Positions 35,704-46,113 of a DNA stretch of 64,000 bases are shown here, in pieces; position 1 is the first letter of the stretch, and each line of letters starts with the position of its first letter. Below the pieces are notes generated by a model that saw only the letters and a program-made list of their open reading frames with translations, had not been told where the DNA came from and made no database searches. This DNA is from Methanolobus tindarius DSM 2278. GTDB lineage: Archaea > Halobacteriota > Methanosarcinia > Methanosarcinales > Methanosarcinaceae. A program made the translations under genes and the position numbers. The DNA lies in contig NZ_AZAJ01000001.1 in NCBI RefSeq assembly GCF_000504205.1, forward strand, positions 2,826,879 to 2,890,878, read 5' to 3'.

Positions 35704-36759
35704 ATAGCAGACAAAAGAAAGATCCAGTTAACAGGTGGCTCTACTTATATTGTTTCTCTTCCCATTGAGTGGGTAAGGGAAGGTGGGCTTACTGCAGGCG
35801 ATACAGTGCTTCTCACCGTAAGACCTGACAGGTCACTGCTTATAAACTCTGATCAGAGTAAAATGAAAAAGAATGTCCGCTCAAAGGTGGATATGACTGC
35901 ATCTGAGGATCAGGAAGAGAATTTCAGGTTACTAGTTGCTAACTATCTTGTAGGTTATGACATTATCAGGATACTTTCTCCAGGTGGATTTTCTGCTGCT
36001 GAACGCAAGTATCTGAAAGAATCTGCACGCAGACGTCTTATTGGTATTGAAATTGTAGAGGAAACCAGAACAGAGATAATACTCCAGAACCTGCTGAATT
36101 TCCAGGATATTTCCCTTGAAAAGTCTCTTCAGAGCATGTTCCGCATTATTTATTCCATGATGGAGGACTCCGTTGTGGCATTAAAGGAAGCGGATATGGA
36201 ACTTGCAAAAGACATTATTCAGAGGGATAATGATGTTGATAAGTTCTATCTTTTAAGTGTCAGGCAGATAAAAGCGGCACTTGATGATTCAACACTTGCA
36301 GGTAAGATTGGTATTAAGGATTCCAAGGACTGTCTGGGTTACCGTCTTATCATTAAACTCATGGAACGCATCGGTGATCATGTGCAGGGAATTTCCCATA
36401 GTGTTATCCAGATGGACGGTGAAAAAGGGATTCATGATGAGATTATAGAAATGGGTCTGCTTTCCCAGAAATTGTTCCAGGACTCTTTTAATGCGGTAAT
36501 GAGCATTGACACTGACCTTGCAAATCATGTTATGAGAACTTCCAAGATGTCAATTGCTCTTGGAAACAAGATTATACAAAAGTCTGAGCACAGTGAAAAA
36601 GCATATTGTCTTTCAGGTGAGCGCCAGAGAAAAATAATAGAGAGTTTCCAGCGTATATCAGAATATAGTGCTGATATAGCTGAAATGGTTATCAATATGA
36701 AAGCTACCCATATTAAGCAGGCCGTATCAGAAAAGGCCCAGGCACTCGAACAGGCTTGA
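35704..36759 (+). CDS. AbrB-PhoU phosphate uptake regulator, ATA start
   Basis: About 351 residues: AbrB-like hairpin (about 1-45, KIQLTGGSTYIVSLPIEWV), then PhoU repeats with MERIGDHVQG. It is paralogous to the protein at 22031. The only canonical start in frame is a GTG at 35806, which would delete nearly the whole AbrB domain. ATA at 35704 is six bases after GGAAGG (35692-35697), encodes a full N-terminus that aligns with the paralogue, and has no ATG/GTG/TTG alternative before the stop of the previous gene. I conclude the start is ATA. Confidence 0.9.
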   Translation: MADKRKIQLTGGSTYIVSLPIEWVREGGLTAGDTVLLTVRPDRSLLINSDQSKMKKNVRSKVDMTASEDQEENFRLLVANYLVGYDIIRILSPGGFSAAERKYLKESARRRLIGIEIVEETRTEIILQNLLNFQDISLEKSLQSMFRIIYSMMEDSVVALKEADMELAKDIIQRDNDVDKFYLLSVRQIKAALDDSTLAGKIGIKDSKDCLGYRLIIKLMERIGDHVQGISHSVIQMDGEKGIHDEIIEMGLLSQKLFQDSFNAVMSIDTDLANHVMRTSKMSIALGNKIIQKSEHSEKAYCLSGERQRKIIESFQRISEYSADIAEMVINMKATHIKQAVSEKAQALEQA

Positions 36760-37131
36760 TCTTACTGTAATTACCATTAGGTTATTGACCACGAGTACAA
36801 GTCCGAAAATGCTTACTCCTGTTCTTGACAGGTTCCATAATTTTCTGGCATAAGAATGAACTGATGCTTTTATAGAACAATAGTTCCAGTAAACTACTGC
36901 CAGTATCAGCATTTTTACAACCAGCAAAGACCATAGTCCGTGGCTTGCCATAATTCCTGAAAGAATCCCGTTTTCTTCAAATCCGTATCCATTGCTAAGC
37001 GCATGGAATGTTGTCAGAAAATCCCCTATTATGTAAAGCAGGATAATGTACCTGGCTTCGTATAAGAATTCATATATCGCTTCTGTGTTGAACAATCCTT
37101 TACTGTGTGAGTTGATATTATTAGGAAGCAT
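36727..37131 (-). CDS. Small membrane protein
   Basis: A 134-residue protein with about three to four membrane segments (IILLYIIGDFLTTFHALS, LLVVKMLILAVVYW, GVSIFGLVLVVNNLM). The D-x-x-T-T-x-x-A pattern suggests a DUF5658-like family. It overlaps the 3' end of the phoU gene by 33 bases on the other strand. Function is unknown; a similar small membrane protein lies beside the other AbrB-PhoU gene. Confidence 0.65.
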   Translation of the reverse strand: MLPNNINSHSKGLFNTEAIYEFLYEARYIILLYIIGDFLTTFHALSNGYGFEENGILSGIMASHGLWSLLVVKMLILAVVYWNYCSIKASVHSYARKLWNLSRTGVSIFGLVLVVNNLMVITVRSSLFECLGLF

Positions 37132-37395
37132 ATTTTCTTAGAAGCTTGCTCATATATATTGGTGGAATGTAGTTATTGCAGGAACTTATGTTCATATATT
37201 TCTTAAAATCGAATAAATAAAATTAAAATATATATTTAAATTTCAAATTATATGTATCTATATAATCTTTGAACATGAAATTTTAGCTTATTTTGGCTAA
37301 AATCCTAAAAACCGTAAATTAAGAATTAATAGAAAATAAAAGATACAAAAACAAAAAAGAAAGGTAAAATAAAAAAGAAAGAAAAAGGTTGCATA

Positions 37396-38553
37396 TCAGA
37401 GATTCAGTTTGCTCATCCTTTCAACTGCTTCATTGATTCTTTCAACGGAGCGTGTAAGTGCAAACCTGATATAACCTTCACCATATGTTCCAAAGCCAAC
37501 TCCCGGGGTTGCTACAATACCCGCTTCCTCAAGAAGCAGTTTTGCAAATCCCATTGAATCGTAGCCTTCAGGAACAGGTGCCCATACGTAGAATGTTGCT
37601 TTAGGTGCTTTTACATCAAGACCAATTTCGTTTAATCCCTTGAGCAGAGCATCTCTTCTTTCCTCATATATGGTGTTCATGTCAGCAACACACTGCTGTG
37701 AACTGGAAAGTGCAGTGATACCTGCCATCTGGATAGCATCGAAAGCTCCGGAATCAACGTTTGACTTTACCTTACCTACACCGGCAATTATGTCTTTGTT
37801 GCCCACAGCAAATGCAAGTCTCCATCCTGTCATGTTGTAGGTCTTTGATAGTGAGTAAAGTTCGATTCCAACATCCATTGCACCGTCAACACTCAGGAAG
37901 CTTGGTGCCTGGTAGCCGTCGTAGGTCATTTCTGAGTATGCGTTGTCGTGGATTACAACAATGTCGTTGTCCTTTGCAAACTGAACAACCTCTTCAAAGA
38001 ACTTTTTGTCAGCGATTGCTGATGTTGGGTTGTTAGGATAATTCAGGAACATTAACTTTGCTTTTTCAAGTTTGTCCTTTGGTATTGCATCAAAGTCAGG
38101 AAGGAAATTATTCTCTTCCAGCAGAGGCATGATACAAGGCTCTCCACCTGCAAACTGTGTTCCTATCTTATATACAGGATATGCAGGATCCGGGCAAAGT
38201 GCTACATCTCCCGGATTAATGAATGCCAGAGGAATATGTGCTACTCCTTCTTTTGAGCCTATCATTGTAAGTACTTCTGAAGCAGGGTCAAGTTCAAGTC
38301 CTCTTGCTTCTTTACACCAGTCTGCTGATGCTTTTCTGAAGCTCATCATACCTGTATATGATGGGTATGTGTGTGTTTCCGGCATGCGCACAGCTTCACA
38401 CATGGAATCTACGATATGATCAGGTGTCGGCTGGTCAGGGTCACCAACTCCAAGATCTATTACGTCTACTCCCTTAGCTTTTATTGCTGCTTTAGCTTCG
38501 TCTATTGTGGCAAATAAGTATGGGGGCAATGAGTTAATCCTGTCAGAATACAT
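37396..38553 (-). CDS. dapL: LL-diaminopimelate aminotransferase
   Basis: A 385-residue fold-type I PLP aminotransferase that makes LL-diaminopimelate from tetrahydrodipicolinate, the short lysine pathway of methanogens. The features are [34 protein letters not shown], the PLP lysine in [14 protein letters not shown], and the Arg in FALTRS. It fits the archaeal DapL2-type length. It is monocistronic. Confidence 0.92.
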   Translation of the reverse strand: MYSDRINSLPPYLFATIDEAKAAIKAKGVDVIDLGVGDPDQPTPDHIVDSMCEAVRMPETHTYPSYTGMMSFRKASADWCKEARGLELDPASEVLTMIGSKEGVAHIPLAFINPGDVALCPDPAYPVYKIGTQFAGGEPCIMPLLEENNFLPDFDAIPKDKLEKAKLMFLNYPNNPTSAIADKKFFEEVVQFAKDNDIVVIHDNAYSEMTYDGYQAPSFLSVDGAMDVGIELYSLSKTYNMTGWRLAFAVGNKDIIAGVGKVKSNVDSGAFDAIQMAGITALSSSQQCVADMNTIYEERRDALLKGLNEIGLDVKAPKATFYVWAPVPEGYDSMGFAKLLLEEAGIVATPGVGFGTYGEGYIRFALTRSVERINEAVERMSKLNL

Positions 38554-38739
38554 TTGTTCACCTATAAATTCAAAATATTTTAGCCTAATGGCATCTTAGG
38601 CACCTCATCTATGATTCGCATCTATTTAATATGATGGTATAAGGCAGAACCTTTCCTTATTTTTGCCAGATCCTGCACACAACAAAATCTATTAATAACA
38701 AAAATATATATTATAATTATATATTACTCAAACATTCAC

Positions 38740-40689
38740 GTGGTGCGGACAATTAGCGATGATGAAAAACTGTGCACTCTGGAAAAAAGAGAACGAGAGC
38801 TGGAATGTATTTACAGTATCTCCGACCTCTTTGATCTTCATGTGCCTATTGAATCTCTGTTAAAAGGAATTCTCCAAAGATTACCGTCTGCTTTTTTGTA
38901 TCCTGAATTTGCAGAAGCCTGTGCAATTCTGGACGGTAATGAATACCATACCGAAGGTTATGAAAAACATCGGGATTCATTGTCCAGTGAAATATTAGTC
39001 CATGGGGCTAAAGCCGGCACTATCCGCGTTTCCTACAAAAGAGATCTTCCTTTTCAGGACATAGGTCCTTTTCTTCACAGTGAACAAAGATTACTGAATA
39101 CTGTAACCTCACGTCTTTGCAAGGTTATTGAAAGGAAAAAAGTTGAAGCCGCTTTACTTGATTCCGAGAAAAGATACAGACTAATATTTGATGCATCACC
39201 ACTGGGTATTTTTGTAGACCGTAGAGGAACTATAACTCACTGTAACAGGAGTTTTATGAATATTTTCCAGCTTCAGAAAACAGATGTTCTGGGTTCGGAA
39301 ATATTTGATTTTGTCAATGATGATTCACTTAATAGATTACTGGCAGGTAATTCGCCAGATCTGCGCCCTTTCTATGAGAACGAATATTCTGCCACTATCT
39401 CAGGCAAAGAGAAATACCTGAGATCTTATTATGTGCCACTCAGGGGAAAAGAAAACAATATTGATGGTGGCATCTGCCTAATAGCAGACATTACAGCCAA
39501 CAAGAATTTTGAAGAAGAACTGGAAAACCAGAAAGAACTTCTTACAAGCACTTTCAATGCACTTCAGGATCTTATCATTGTGATAGATCGTGATATGAAT
39601 ATTGTCACAAGTAACTGGAAAGGCGATATAATTGAACCTCAAAATCCGGAAAATCTGCATCCACCGGTATGTGAATCATTAGGGCCTACTTTAATGCCAT
39701 GCGAACCCTGTCCGATAAAGGAAGTGTTCTCAACAGGTTCAATGAATGAATTTGAACACACAGATCCCAGTGACCACAGGGTGCGGGATTTCAGGATATT
39801 TCCGGTCTATGATACTAAAGGTGACGTGATGATGGCTGTAAGCCATATTCGTGATATCACCGAGCGCAAGGAAACAGAGGATGCTCTTAAGAGATCAACA
39901 ACTGAACTGGAACATGCTTATGAGGAATTGAAATCACTCGATAATCTTAAGGATGAGTTCCTTTCCAACCTGCGACATGAACTAAACACTCCACTTACAT
40001 CCATTAAAGGGTTCAGCGAACTTCTTTATGATGGTACTCTCGGTGAATTGAATGAGGACCAGATGAAAGCCATTGAACGTGTGGTTGTAAAAACACGTAA
40101 ATTGCAGAATCTCATTAATTCGCTACTGTTTGTGAGTACCAACCAGAATGGTAACGTTAAATACAACTTTGAGCAGATTGATCTCGTTTCAGTATTAAAC
40201 GGAGTATTGAATATTTCCACTGACTCTGTAAATGAAAAGAATCTGTCAATTATGACAGATTTAGCTTTTGATTCCTGTTTAATCGATGGCGACAGGACTT
40301 ACCTTCCACAGGTATTTCACAATTTGATTGACAATGCCATAAAATTCACTCCTAAGGGTGGTGACATTACTATTTTTGCATCAGTTGAAGAAAACCAGGT
40401 TCATATTGTTATAGGTGACACGGGAATTGGTATTTCTGAAAATGATATTCCTGCCCTTTTCACAAAGTTCTATCAGATAGATAGTTCTTCAACCCGCAAT
40501 TATGGCGGAAATGGTCTTGGACTTTACATCAGTAAAGTAATAGTAGAAAGTCACAATGGAAAAATATGGATAGAAAGTGAGGACGGGACAGGAACCGATG
40601 TTCACATATCCCTTCCAATAAAACAGGAAAATCAGTTCTCTGCTTCTTCAAGGTCAGCCTCATTATCTGCTGAAAGACCTGTGCTCTGA
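38740..40689 (+). CDS. Cytoplasmic PAS histidine kinase
   Basis: About 649 residues without membrane segments. An N-terminal signal-sensing region (about 1-135, GAF-like) precedes two PAS domains (about 140-255 and 265-385). The second PAS holds a cluster (CESLGPTLMPCEPCPIKE) typical of methanogen PAS proteins and possibly metal- or heme-linked. HisKA has RHELNTPL (His about 411) and the HATPase has DNAIKFTPKGGD, DTGIGIS and GGNGLGLYISK. Start GTG, 38740 or 38743, without clear Shine-Dalgarno. Its 3' end overlaps the convergent lipoprotein gene by 58 bases. Confidence 0.92.
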   Translation: MVRTISDDEKLCTLEKRERELECIYSISDLFDLHVPIESLLKGILQRLPSAFLYPEFAEACAILDGNEYHTEGYEKHRDSLSSEILVHGAKAGTIRVSYKRDLPFQDIGPFLHSEQRLLNTVTSRLCKVIERKKVEAALLDSEKRYRLIFDASPLGIFVDRRGTITHCNRSFMNIFQLQKTDVLGSEIFDFVNDDSLNRLLAGNSPDLRPFYENEYSATISGKEKYLRSYYVPLRGKENNIDGGICLIADITANKNFEEELENQKELLTSTFNALQDLIIVIDRDMNIVTSNWKGDIIEPQNPENLHPPVCESLGPTLMPCEPCPIKEVFSTGSMNEFEHTDPSDHRVRDFRIFPVYDTKGDVMMAVSHIRDITERKETEDALKRSTTELEHAYEELKSLDNLKDEFLSNLRHELNTPLTSIKGFSELLYDGTLGELNEDQMKAIERVVVKTRKLQNLINSLLFVSTNQNGNVKYNFEQIDLVSVLNGVLNISTDSVNEKNLSIMTDLAFDSCLIDGDRTYLPQVFHNLIDNAIKFTPKGGDITIFASVEENQVHIVIGDTGIGISENDIPALFTKFYQIDSSSTRNYGGNGLGLYISKVIVESHNGKIWIESEDGTGTDVHISLPIKQENQFSASSRSASLSAERPVL

Positions 40690-41474
40690 TAATTCTCATT
40701 CTCCGGCAGTTCCAGATAGAAACTGTCACAACTGTCAATTTCAATTGTACCTGAGCTGATTGTATAATCAAGTATGTGTCCTCCGGCTGTCCTGTCTGTT
40801 GTAATGAAATGCAGGTGGTATCCCGGGACATTTATTCCGTTAACAAATTCAGGCATCCAATATCCTACAATTGTTCCTTCGGTATCATTAAACTCAAAAA
40901 CTGACTGGTCCTTAGTTACATCAACAAGTCTTGGATATGGTTTTTCCTGGGCAGCTACACTGCGGGTTTTCATGTATGAGAAATTCCCAGTAACCTTAAC
41001 GGCATACATAAGGTTCTGGCTAGGAAGCATATCTTCAATAAATGCTGCCAGTTCCTGGCTGTTCATTTCTGTTTTTATGCTGTCCTGGATGTCTGTCTCA
41101 AAGAAAGTAACTGCTGCAAATGGTGAAGTTTCAGTATCCTGAACTTCGTAAACGTTACCATCAGCTTTTACCTGATAGATAACCCCGTCAAGTTCCAGCA
41201 TTTCCCCGTCAAGATTATCAAATGTACCCAGGCCAAAATCACCATTCTCTTTAAGTTCTCCACAGGTTATTTCGCCGTCATAGACTCCTTCAAGGAGTGC
41301 ATCGATAACTGAGAACTGGTAGATTGTATCTATCTGTGTTTCTGTGCCAGTGACCTCGTTTTCTCCGCTTTCGCCGTTGGAAGCCACATCTTCAGTCTGT
41401 TCATTTATGCACCCTGCTCCTAGAACGGACAATAAAGCCACAAATAAAAGAATGTAAAAGTTTATTTTTTTCAT
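40632..41474 (-). CDS. budA: Exported acetolactate decarboxylase
   Basis: A 280-residue alpha-acetolactate decarboxylase (acetolactate to acetoin) with an N-terminal signal and lipobox (GAGC). The family match is strong: IYQFSVIDALLEGVYDGE, GDFGLGTFDNLDGEML, PYPRLVDVTK, and the zinc ligands in PGYHLHFIT and GGHILD. A similar signal-bearing enzyme is known in Bacillus brevis. ATG at 41474 has GAGAGG upstream. Location outside the cell is unusual for a methanogen; the substrate source is unclear. Confidence 0.92.
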   Translation of the reverse strand: MKKINFYILLFVALLSVLGAGCINEQTEDVASNGESGENEVTGTETQIDTIYQFSVIDALLEGVYDGEITCGELKENGDFGLGTFDNLDGEMLELDGVIYQVKADGNVYEVQDTETSPFAAVTFFETDIQDSIKTEMNSQELAAFIEDMLPSQNLMYAVKVTGNFSYMKTRSVAAQEKPYPRLVDVTKDQSVFEFNDTEGTIVGYWMPEFVNGINVPGYHLHFITTDRTAGGHILDYTISSGTIEIDSCDSFYLELPENENYQSTGLSADNEADLEEAEN

Positions 41475-41575
41475 ATTGATTCCTCTCAAACGGTAATCTG
41501 TAGTTAAATGAAGTAGCAGGCATCATACTGTTTGCCTGAAATTATTTATTGTAAAAAAGAAGATTCTGCAGGCAA

Positions 41576-42052
41576 TTATGCTGCAGCAGTTTCTGTTATG
41601 ATGTTTTCAAGGTTCAGAAGAATGAGTAATCTGTCTTCCATTTTACCGACACCCTTCAGGTATTCTGCATTGATTTTCTGTGTGATAATCTCAGGTGTCT
41701 GTTCAATATTGGAACCTTTAAGGCGGATAACTTCGCTTACGGAGTCAACAACAAGTCCTATTATAGTACCATTGATGTCAACAACCACGATTCTTGAGTC
41801 GTCTGTCATCTCTGTTTCATTCATACCAAAACGCCTGTCAAGATCCATAACAACTATGATCTTACCTCTCAGGTTAATAACACCTTTAACGTATTCAGGA
41901 GATCTTGGTATCCTTGTAATGTCAGGCATGCGGATAATTTCCTGTACCTGCATGATGTTGATGCCGAACTCTTCAACACCTAAGTTGAAAATAACAAGTT
42001 GATGAAGGTCATCGTCAATATTTTCAGTATAACTTTCAGTTACATTAGTCAT
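41576..42052 (-). CDS. cheW: CheW-type chemotaxis coupling protein
   Basis: A 158-residue CheW domain with motifs QLVIFNLGVEEFGI, VINLRGKIIVVMDL and GLVVDSVSEVIRL. It couples a receptor to CheA or acts as an adaptor. No cheA or receptor is in the window. It has a strong Shine-Dalgarno (GAGGTGAG). Confidence 0.93.
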   Translation of the reverse strand: MTNVTESYTENIDDDLHQLVIFNLGVEEFGINIMQVQEIIRMPDITRIPRSPEYVKGVINLRGKIIVVMDLDRRFGMNETEMTDDSRIVVVDINGTIIGLVVDSVSEVIRLKGSNIEQTPEIITQKINAEYLKGVGKMEDRLLILLNLENIITETAAA

Positions 42053-42293
42053 TAATTCTCACCTCAGTGAAAACGGAAACGTATTAGCACAAATACATCC
42101 CGGATATAATTATTCCTAGCAATATTATATTCAAGTTAGTATATATAGCTTATCTTAAACTCCTCTGACAATATCATATGACATTTTCCTCTCAGCAAGC
42201 TCCAAAAACCGATTCTTATTTAAGTATCTAGACCAATACCACGCTAAAAATCAGGATTACTTTTATTTATATTTCACAATCACGAGGGTTCAA

Positions 42294-43775
42294 ATGAGCG
42301 ATATTTTACGGAGAGGACGCTTATCTTCAACACCTGATGAAGATATGCTTAATTTTACATCATCAATGTCTGCTGACAAATGGATATTTGAGGCAGATAT
42401 CCTTGTTGACATGGCTCACACGGTCATGTTGCATGAACAGAGAATCATCAAAGAGGACGATTGCAGCAGTATTCTGGCAGGACTGCTGAAAATCAGGGAA
42501 GAAGGCATTGAGCAGCTTGACCACAGTTATGAGGATATCCATATTTCACTGGAGTCCAGACTAATTGACATGGTAGGCGAGGATACAGGAGGAAGAATGC
42601 ACTCCGGTCGCTCCCGAAATGATGAGGTTGCAACCTGTATCCGTATAAGACTCAGGGATGAACTTCTCTCCCTGATGGAGGAACTTTCAGGTCTTAGAAA
42701 TATTCTTCTCCAGCGTGCATCTGAGAACACAGAAACACTCATGCCAGGATTTACTCACCTGCAGCATGCACAGCCAACAACTTTTTCACACCACCTTGTT
42801 GCACATTCAGATGCAATAGGCAGGGATATTGAGCGTGTTATCAGTGCATTCTCAAGGGTGAACAAATCCCCACTGGGATCAGCAGCTTTCGCATCGACCG
42901 GTTTTAATCTCAACCGTGACAGGACATGTTCACTTTTAGGATTTGATGCTCTTCTTGGGAACTCAATGGATGCTGTAAGCACCCGTGACTTTTTGATTGA
43001 ATCTGCATCTGTGATGTCCAATATTATGGTGAACCTCAGTAAGATGGCAGAGGAAATTATTATCTGGTCAAGTTCTGAATTTTCCTTTGTTGAACTTGAT
43101 GATATGTATGCATCCACATCATCAATAATGCCACAGAAGAAAAACCCCGATTCTGCTGAACTTGTCAGGGGAAAGGCAGGTACGGTAATCGGTTCACTCA
43201 TGGCTCTGCTTTCTCTCTGCAAGGCACTTCCTTTAAGCTACAACCGTGACCTTCAGGAAGCAACACCTAATATGTGGCGTGCTGTTGAGACTACCAGGAG
43301 TGCTGTCCGTATCACAAAAGGTATGATAGCTACTATGAATGTGAATGCCGAAAGCATGGCTGAAAAGTCAGTTCTTGGTTTTACAACAGCAACGGAACTC
43401 GCAGACACTATGGTGAGAGCTGGCGGAATTCCATTCAGGACAGCCCACCAGATTGTTGGCGTACTGGCAAGAGGGGATGGAAACCCTACACTTGCTGATG
43501 TTGATGCAGTAGCAAAGGATGTAATTGGTGAAACTTTGAGCAGTCGAGGCCTTACTGAGGAAATGGTAAAGGAAGCCCTAGATCCTGTTCTTAACATCAA
43601 CAGGCGTTCAATCACAGGTGGTCCTGCACCTTCAGAAATGGAAAAGGCAATAAAGACCCGTCTTGAAGATCTTGAAGGTACAAAGACAAGCATCTCAGAG
43701 CTGAACGCCGGTATTGAGGAATCATTGAAGGTTCTTTACGGAATTGTTGAAAAGTATACAGGACAAAAGGCTTGA
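42294..43775 (+). CDS. argH: Argininosuccinate lyase
   Basis: A 493-residue fumarase-superfamily enzyme that releases fumarate and arginine. Signatures GGRMHSGRSRNDEVAT, HLQHAQPTTF and SSIMPQKKNPDSAE are intact. Length is normal. ATG follows CGAGGG. It lies about 80 bases before gatD. Confidence 0.97.
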   Translation: MSDILRRGRLSSTPDEDMLNFTSSMSADKWIFEADILVDMAHTVMLHEQRIIKEDDCSSILAGLLKIREEGIEQLDHSYEDIHISLESRLIDMVGEDTGGRMHSGRSRNDEVATCIRIRLRDELLSLMEELSGLRNILLQRASENTETLMPGFTHLQHAQPTTFSHHLVAHSDAIGRDIERVISAFSRVNKSPLGSAAFASTGFNLNRDRTCSLLGFDALLGNSMDAVSTRDFLIESASVMSNIMVNLSKMAEEIIIWSSSEFSFVELDDMYASTSSIMPQKKNPDSAELVRGKAGTVIGSLMALLSLCKALPLSYNRDLQEATPNMWRAVETTRSAVRITKGMIATMNVNAESMAEKSVLGFTTATELADTMVRAGGIPFRTAHQIVGVLARGDGNPTLADVDAVAKDVIGETLSSRGLTEEMVKEALDPVLNINRRSITGGPAPSEMEKAIKTRLEDLEGTKTSISELNAGIEESLKVLYGIVEKYTGQKA

Positions 43776-43852
43776 GATACTTATTTACATTTAATTCCTA
43801 TCATAGAGTTAGAATTAATATTCAGATTTGACTTAGACTTACAGGTAATCAA

Positions 43853-45112
43853 GTGATGATCATGGATTATGAAGAGGGCGACAGAGTAAAGGTCGAGAAG
43901 TCCGGCGTGGAATACGAAGGCATTGTTATGCCAAGTACAACCGGTCATATTATTGTCAAGATGGTCAGTGGATATAACGCAGGTATTGAGCCTGAGGGTG
44001 CCACTGTTACAGTAGTACAGAAAAAAACTGACATGGAAGAAGCTGCAAAAAAAGCAGTAAACGAAGTAAAACCTAAAAAGGGTCTTCCAAAGGTATCCAT
44101 CCTCTCAACCGGTGGAACCATTGCCAGTAAAATAGACTACAGGACCGGTGCTGTAACATCACAATTCTCAGCAGATGATATTCTTCAGGCAATTCCTGAA
44201 CTTACAGAGATCGCAAACTTCAGTGGCAAGGCAATCTACAACATCCTTTCAGAGAATATGAAGGCAGACTACTGGCAGGAGCTTGCCAGGGCTGTTGTTG
44301 AAGAGATCAAAAATGGAGCCGACGGAATTATTGTTGCCCACGGTACTGACACCATGATGTATTCAGCAGCTGCATTGTCATTTATGATAGACACTCCTGT
44401 GCCAATCGTGTTTGTAGGTTCCCAGAGAAGTGCTGACAGGCCAAGCAGTGACAATGCCATGAATGCTATATGTGCTGCAAAGGTTGCTGTAAGTGATATT
44501 GCAGAAGTGACTGTTGTTATGCACAGCGAGTCATCAGATGATAAGTGTTCAATCCACCGTGCAACTAAGGTACGCAAGATGCACACATCAAGAAGAGATG
44601 CTTTCAGGTCAATTAACTCTGAACCAATAGGATATGTCGATTATTCCACCGGGGAAATTACAACCGGTCTTTCCTATGTAAAGAGGAATGAAAGGGAACT
44701 GGCACTTATGGATTCAATCGAACCAAAATGCGCTCTTGTAAAATTCACTCCTGGTTCAAGTCCGGATATTCTCGGGTTTTTCATCGATGCAGGCTACAAA
44801 GGCATCGTTATCGAGGGAACAGGACTTGGTCATGTATCTACAGACTGGATTCCACAGATAGAGAGAGCCACCGAACAGAAGATCCCCGTAATAATCACTT
44901 CCCAGTGTCTCAACGGCAGGATATGTGACAGGGTATACGACACAGGCAGGGACATCTTAAAAGCCGGAGCAATTGAAGGCGAGGATATGCTTCCTGAGGT
45001 TGCACTTGTTAAGATGATGTGGACTCTTGGTCAGATACAGAATTATGATGATGCAGTTGATATTCTTAAACAGGATATCAGGTGCGAGATTAATGAGAGG
45101 AGCCTTGAGTAA
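43853..45112 (+). CDS. gatD: Glu-tRNA(Gln) amidotransferase subunit D
   Basis: A 419-residue asparaginase-like ammonia-producing subunit of archaeal GatDE. An N-terminal SH3-like segment (about 1-75) precedes the asparaginase domain with [11 protein letters not shown] and [15 protein letters not shown]. GatDE makes Gln-tRNA(Gln) from Glu-tRNA(Gln), so archaea with it have no GlnRS. gatE is not beside it here. Start could be GTG 43853, ATG 43856 or ATG 43862. A terminator hairpin overlaps its stop. Confidence 0.96.
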   Translation: MMIMDYEEGDRVKVEKSGVEYEGIVMPSTTGHIIVKMVSGYNAGIEPEGATVTVVQKKTDMEEAAKKAVNEVKPKKGLPKVSILSTGGTIASKIDYRTGAVTSQFSADDILQAIPELTEIANFSGKAIYNILSENMKADYWQELARAVVEEIKNGADGIIVAHGTDTMMYSAAALSFMIDTPVPIVFVGSQRSADRPSSDNAMNAICAAKVAVSDIAEVTVVMHSESSDDKCSIHRATKVRKMHTSRRDAFRSINSEPIGYVDYSTGEITTGLSYVKRNERELALMDSIEPKCALVKFTPGSSPDILGFFIDAGYKGIVIEGTGLGHVSTDWIPQIERATEQKIPVIITSQCLNGRICDRVYDTGRDILKAGAIEGEDMLPEVALVKMMWTLGQIQNYDDAVDILKQDIRCEINERSLE

Positions 45113-45131
45113 GGCTCTATTTTGTTTTTTG
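45100..45131 (+). terminator. Terminator of gatD
   Basis: GAGCCTT / AAGGCTC stem with GAGT loop overlapping the stop codon, followed by TATTTTGTTTTTT. Confidence 0.7.
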
Positions 45132-45162
45132 AAGATAATTAATCTCTTTTATTTGATAGAAT

Positions 45163-45849
45163 TCAGTAGTCTCTGTGTTTCGGAGTCAAGTTTATGTTTT
45201 CTAGTTTGATATCTTCAAAGACTTCATTATGCTTGTTGTAAATGACATCATAGGAGTCTTCTGATACATTTCTGATGGTAGTTGTAATCCCTTTTATTCT
45301 TTTGAAAAGATCTTGGTCAAGAGGAAAACCATCACAAATAAGGGTCGGAGTATAATATAAGGTATTTTCTATTGTTCTACGTGCGTATGGTTCTTTATTG
45401 AGACCTTTTATATTTAACAAGTAATTTAGATTGTCTATTATTAACAAAACACTGTTTCCTTTCCGTCCCAGATGGTGTACTTTTGCAAGAAGGTTATGTA
45501 TCTCATTTTCTTTAAACAAGTCAATATTAATTCCTATATTGGTTGTTTCCCTTCCTTTTGGGAATGATAGTTTTTCGATATCTTCATTATGTACAGATAA
45601 ATTTTTAATTCCCGGTGTGACCCTTTCCCATTCAGGGTACTTTAGTTCATTCAACATATTTTCATTTGATAGTATTAACGCAGAATTATAACTAGCATTT
45701 ACAAACTTCTTAATGAAATAGGCTTTATCTTCATCGACAAATGATTCTAAATTTATTACTTGTGAAATAGAACCATCATAACAAATCTTGATTGAGTGTG
45801 TATGGTCTTTTTCTGGATAATACATAGATATATTATTTTCAACAGCCAT
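45163..45849 (-). CDS. Hypothetical protein, possible degenerate RecA-fold domain
   Basis: A 228-residue soluble protein more AT-rich than its neighbours. The central strand VLLIIDNLNYLLN resembles a Walker B region, and the course (SALILSNENM, then IHNLLAKVHHLG before it) is reminiscent of DUF835/KaiC-like domains with no P-loop. I cannot assign a function. It stands alone between gatD and aspS. Confidence 0.55.
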   Translation of the reverse strand: MAVENNISMYYPEKDHTHSIKICYDGSISQVINLESFVDEDKAYFIKKFVNASYNSALILSNENMLNELKYPEWERVTPGIKNLSVHNEDIEKLSFPKGRETTNIGINIDLFKENEIHNLLAKVHHLGRKGNSVLLIIDNLNYLLNIKGLNKEPYARRTIENTLYYTPTLICDGFPLDQDLFKRIKGITTTIRNVSEDSYDVIYNKHNEVFEDIKLENINLTPKHRDY

Positions 45850-46113
45850 TATAAAATTTTCTATTAAGGTTGTTAATTATTCTCCAATATACTTTAAATC
45901 GATATTTATTTTAAACCGCAGTTTATCAGTCTTTTTCATAATACCATACCATTTGAATTCCATAATTCTAGAGGTAGTTTTCACCAGTTAATTGTCTCTA
46001 CATTTTTAATAGTAAAACGTTTTATGAATCATTGTTTTGGCAACCTTTATAACGAATAAATTAGGTATTAGCAATTCAGTCTATTATATAATTACATTAA
46101 TCAGGTGAATATT

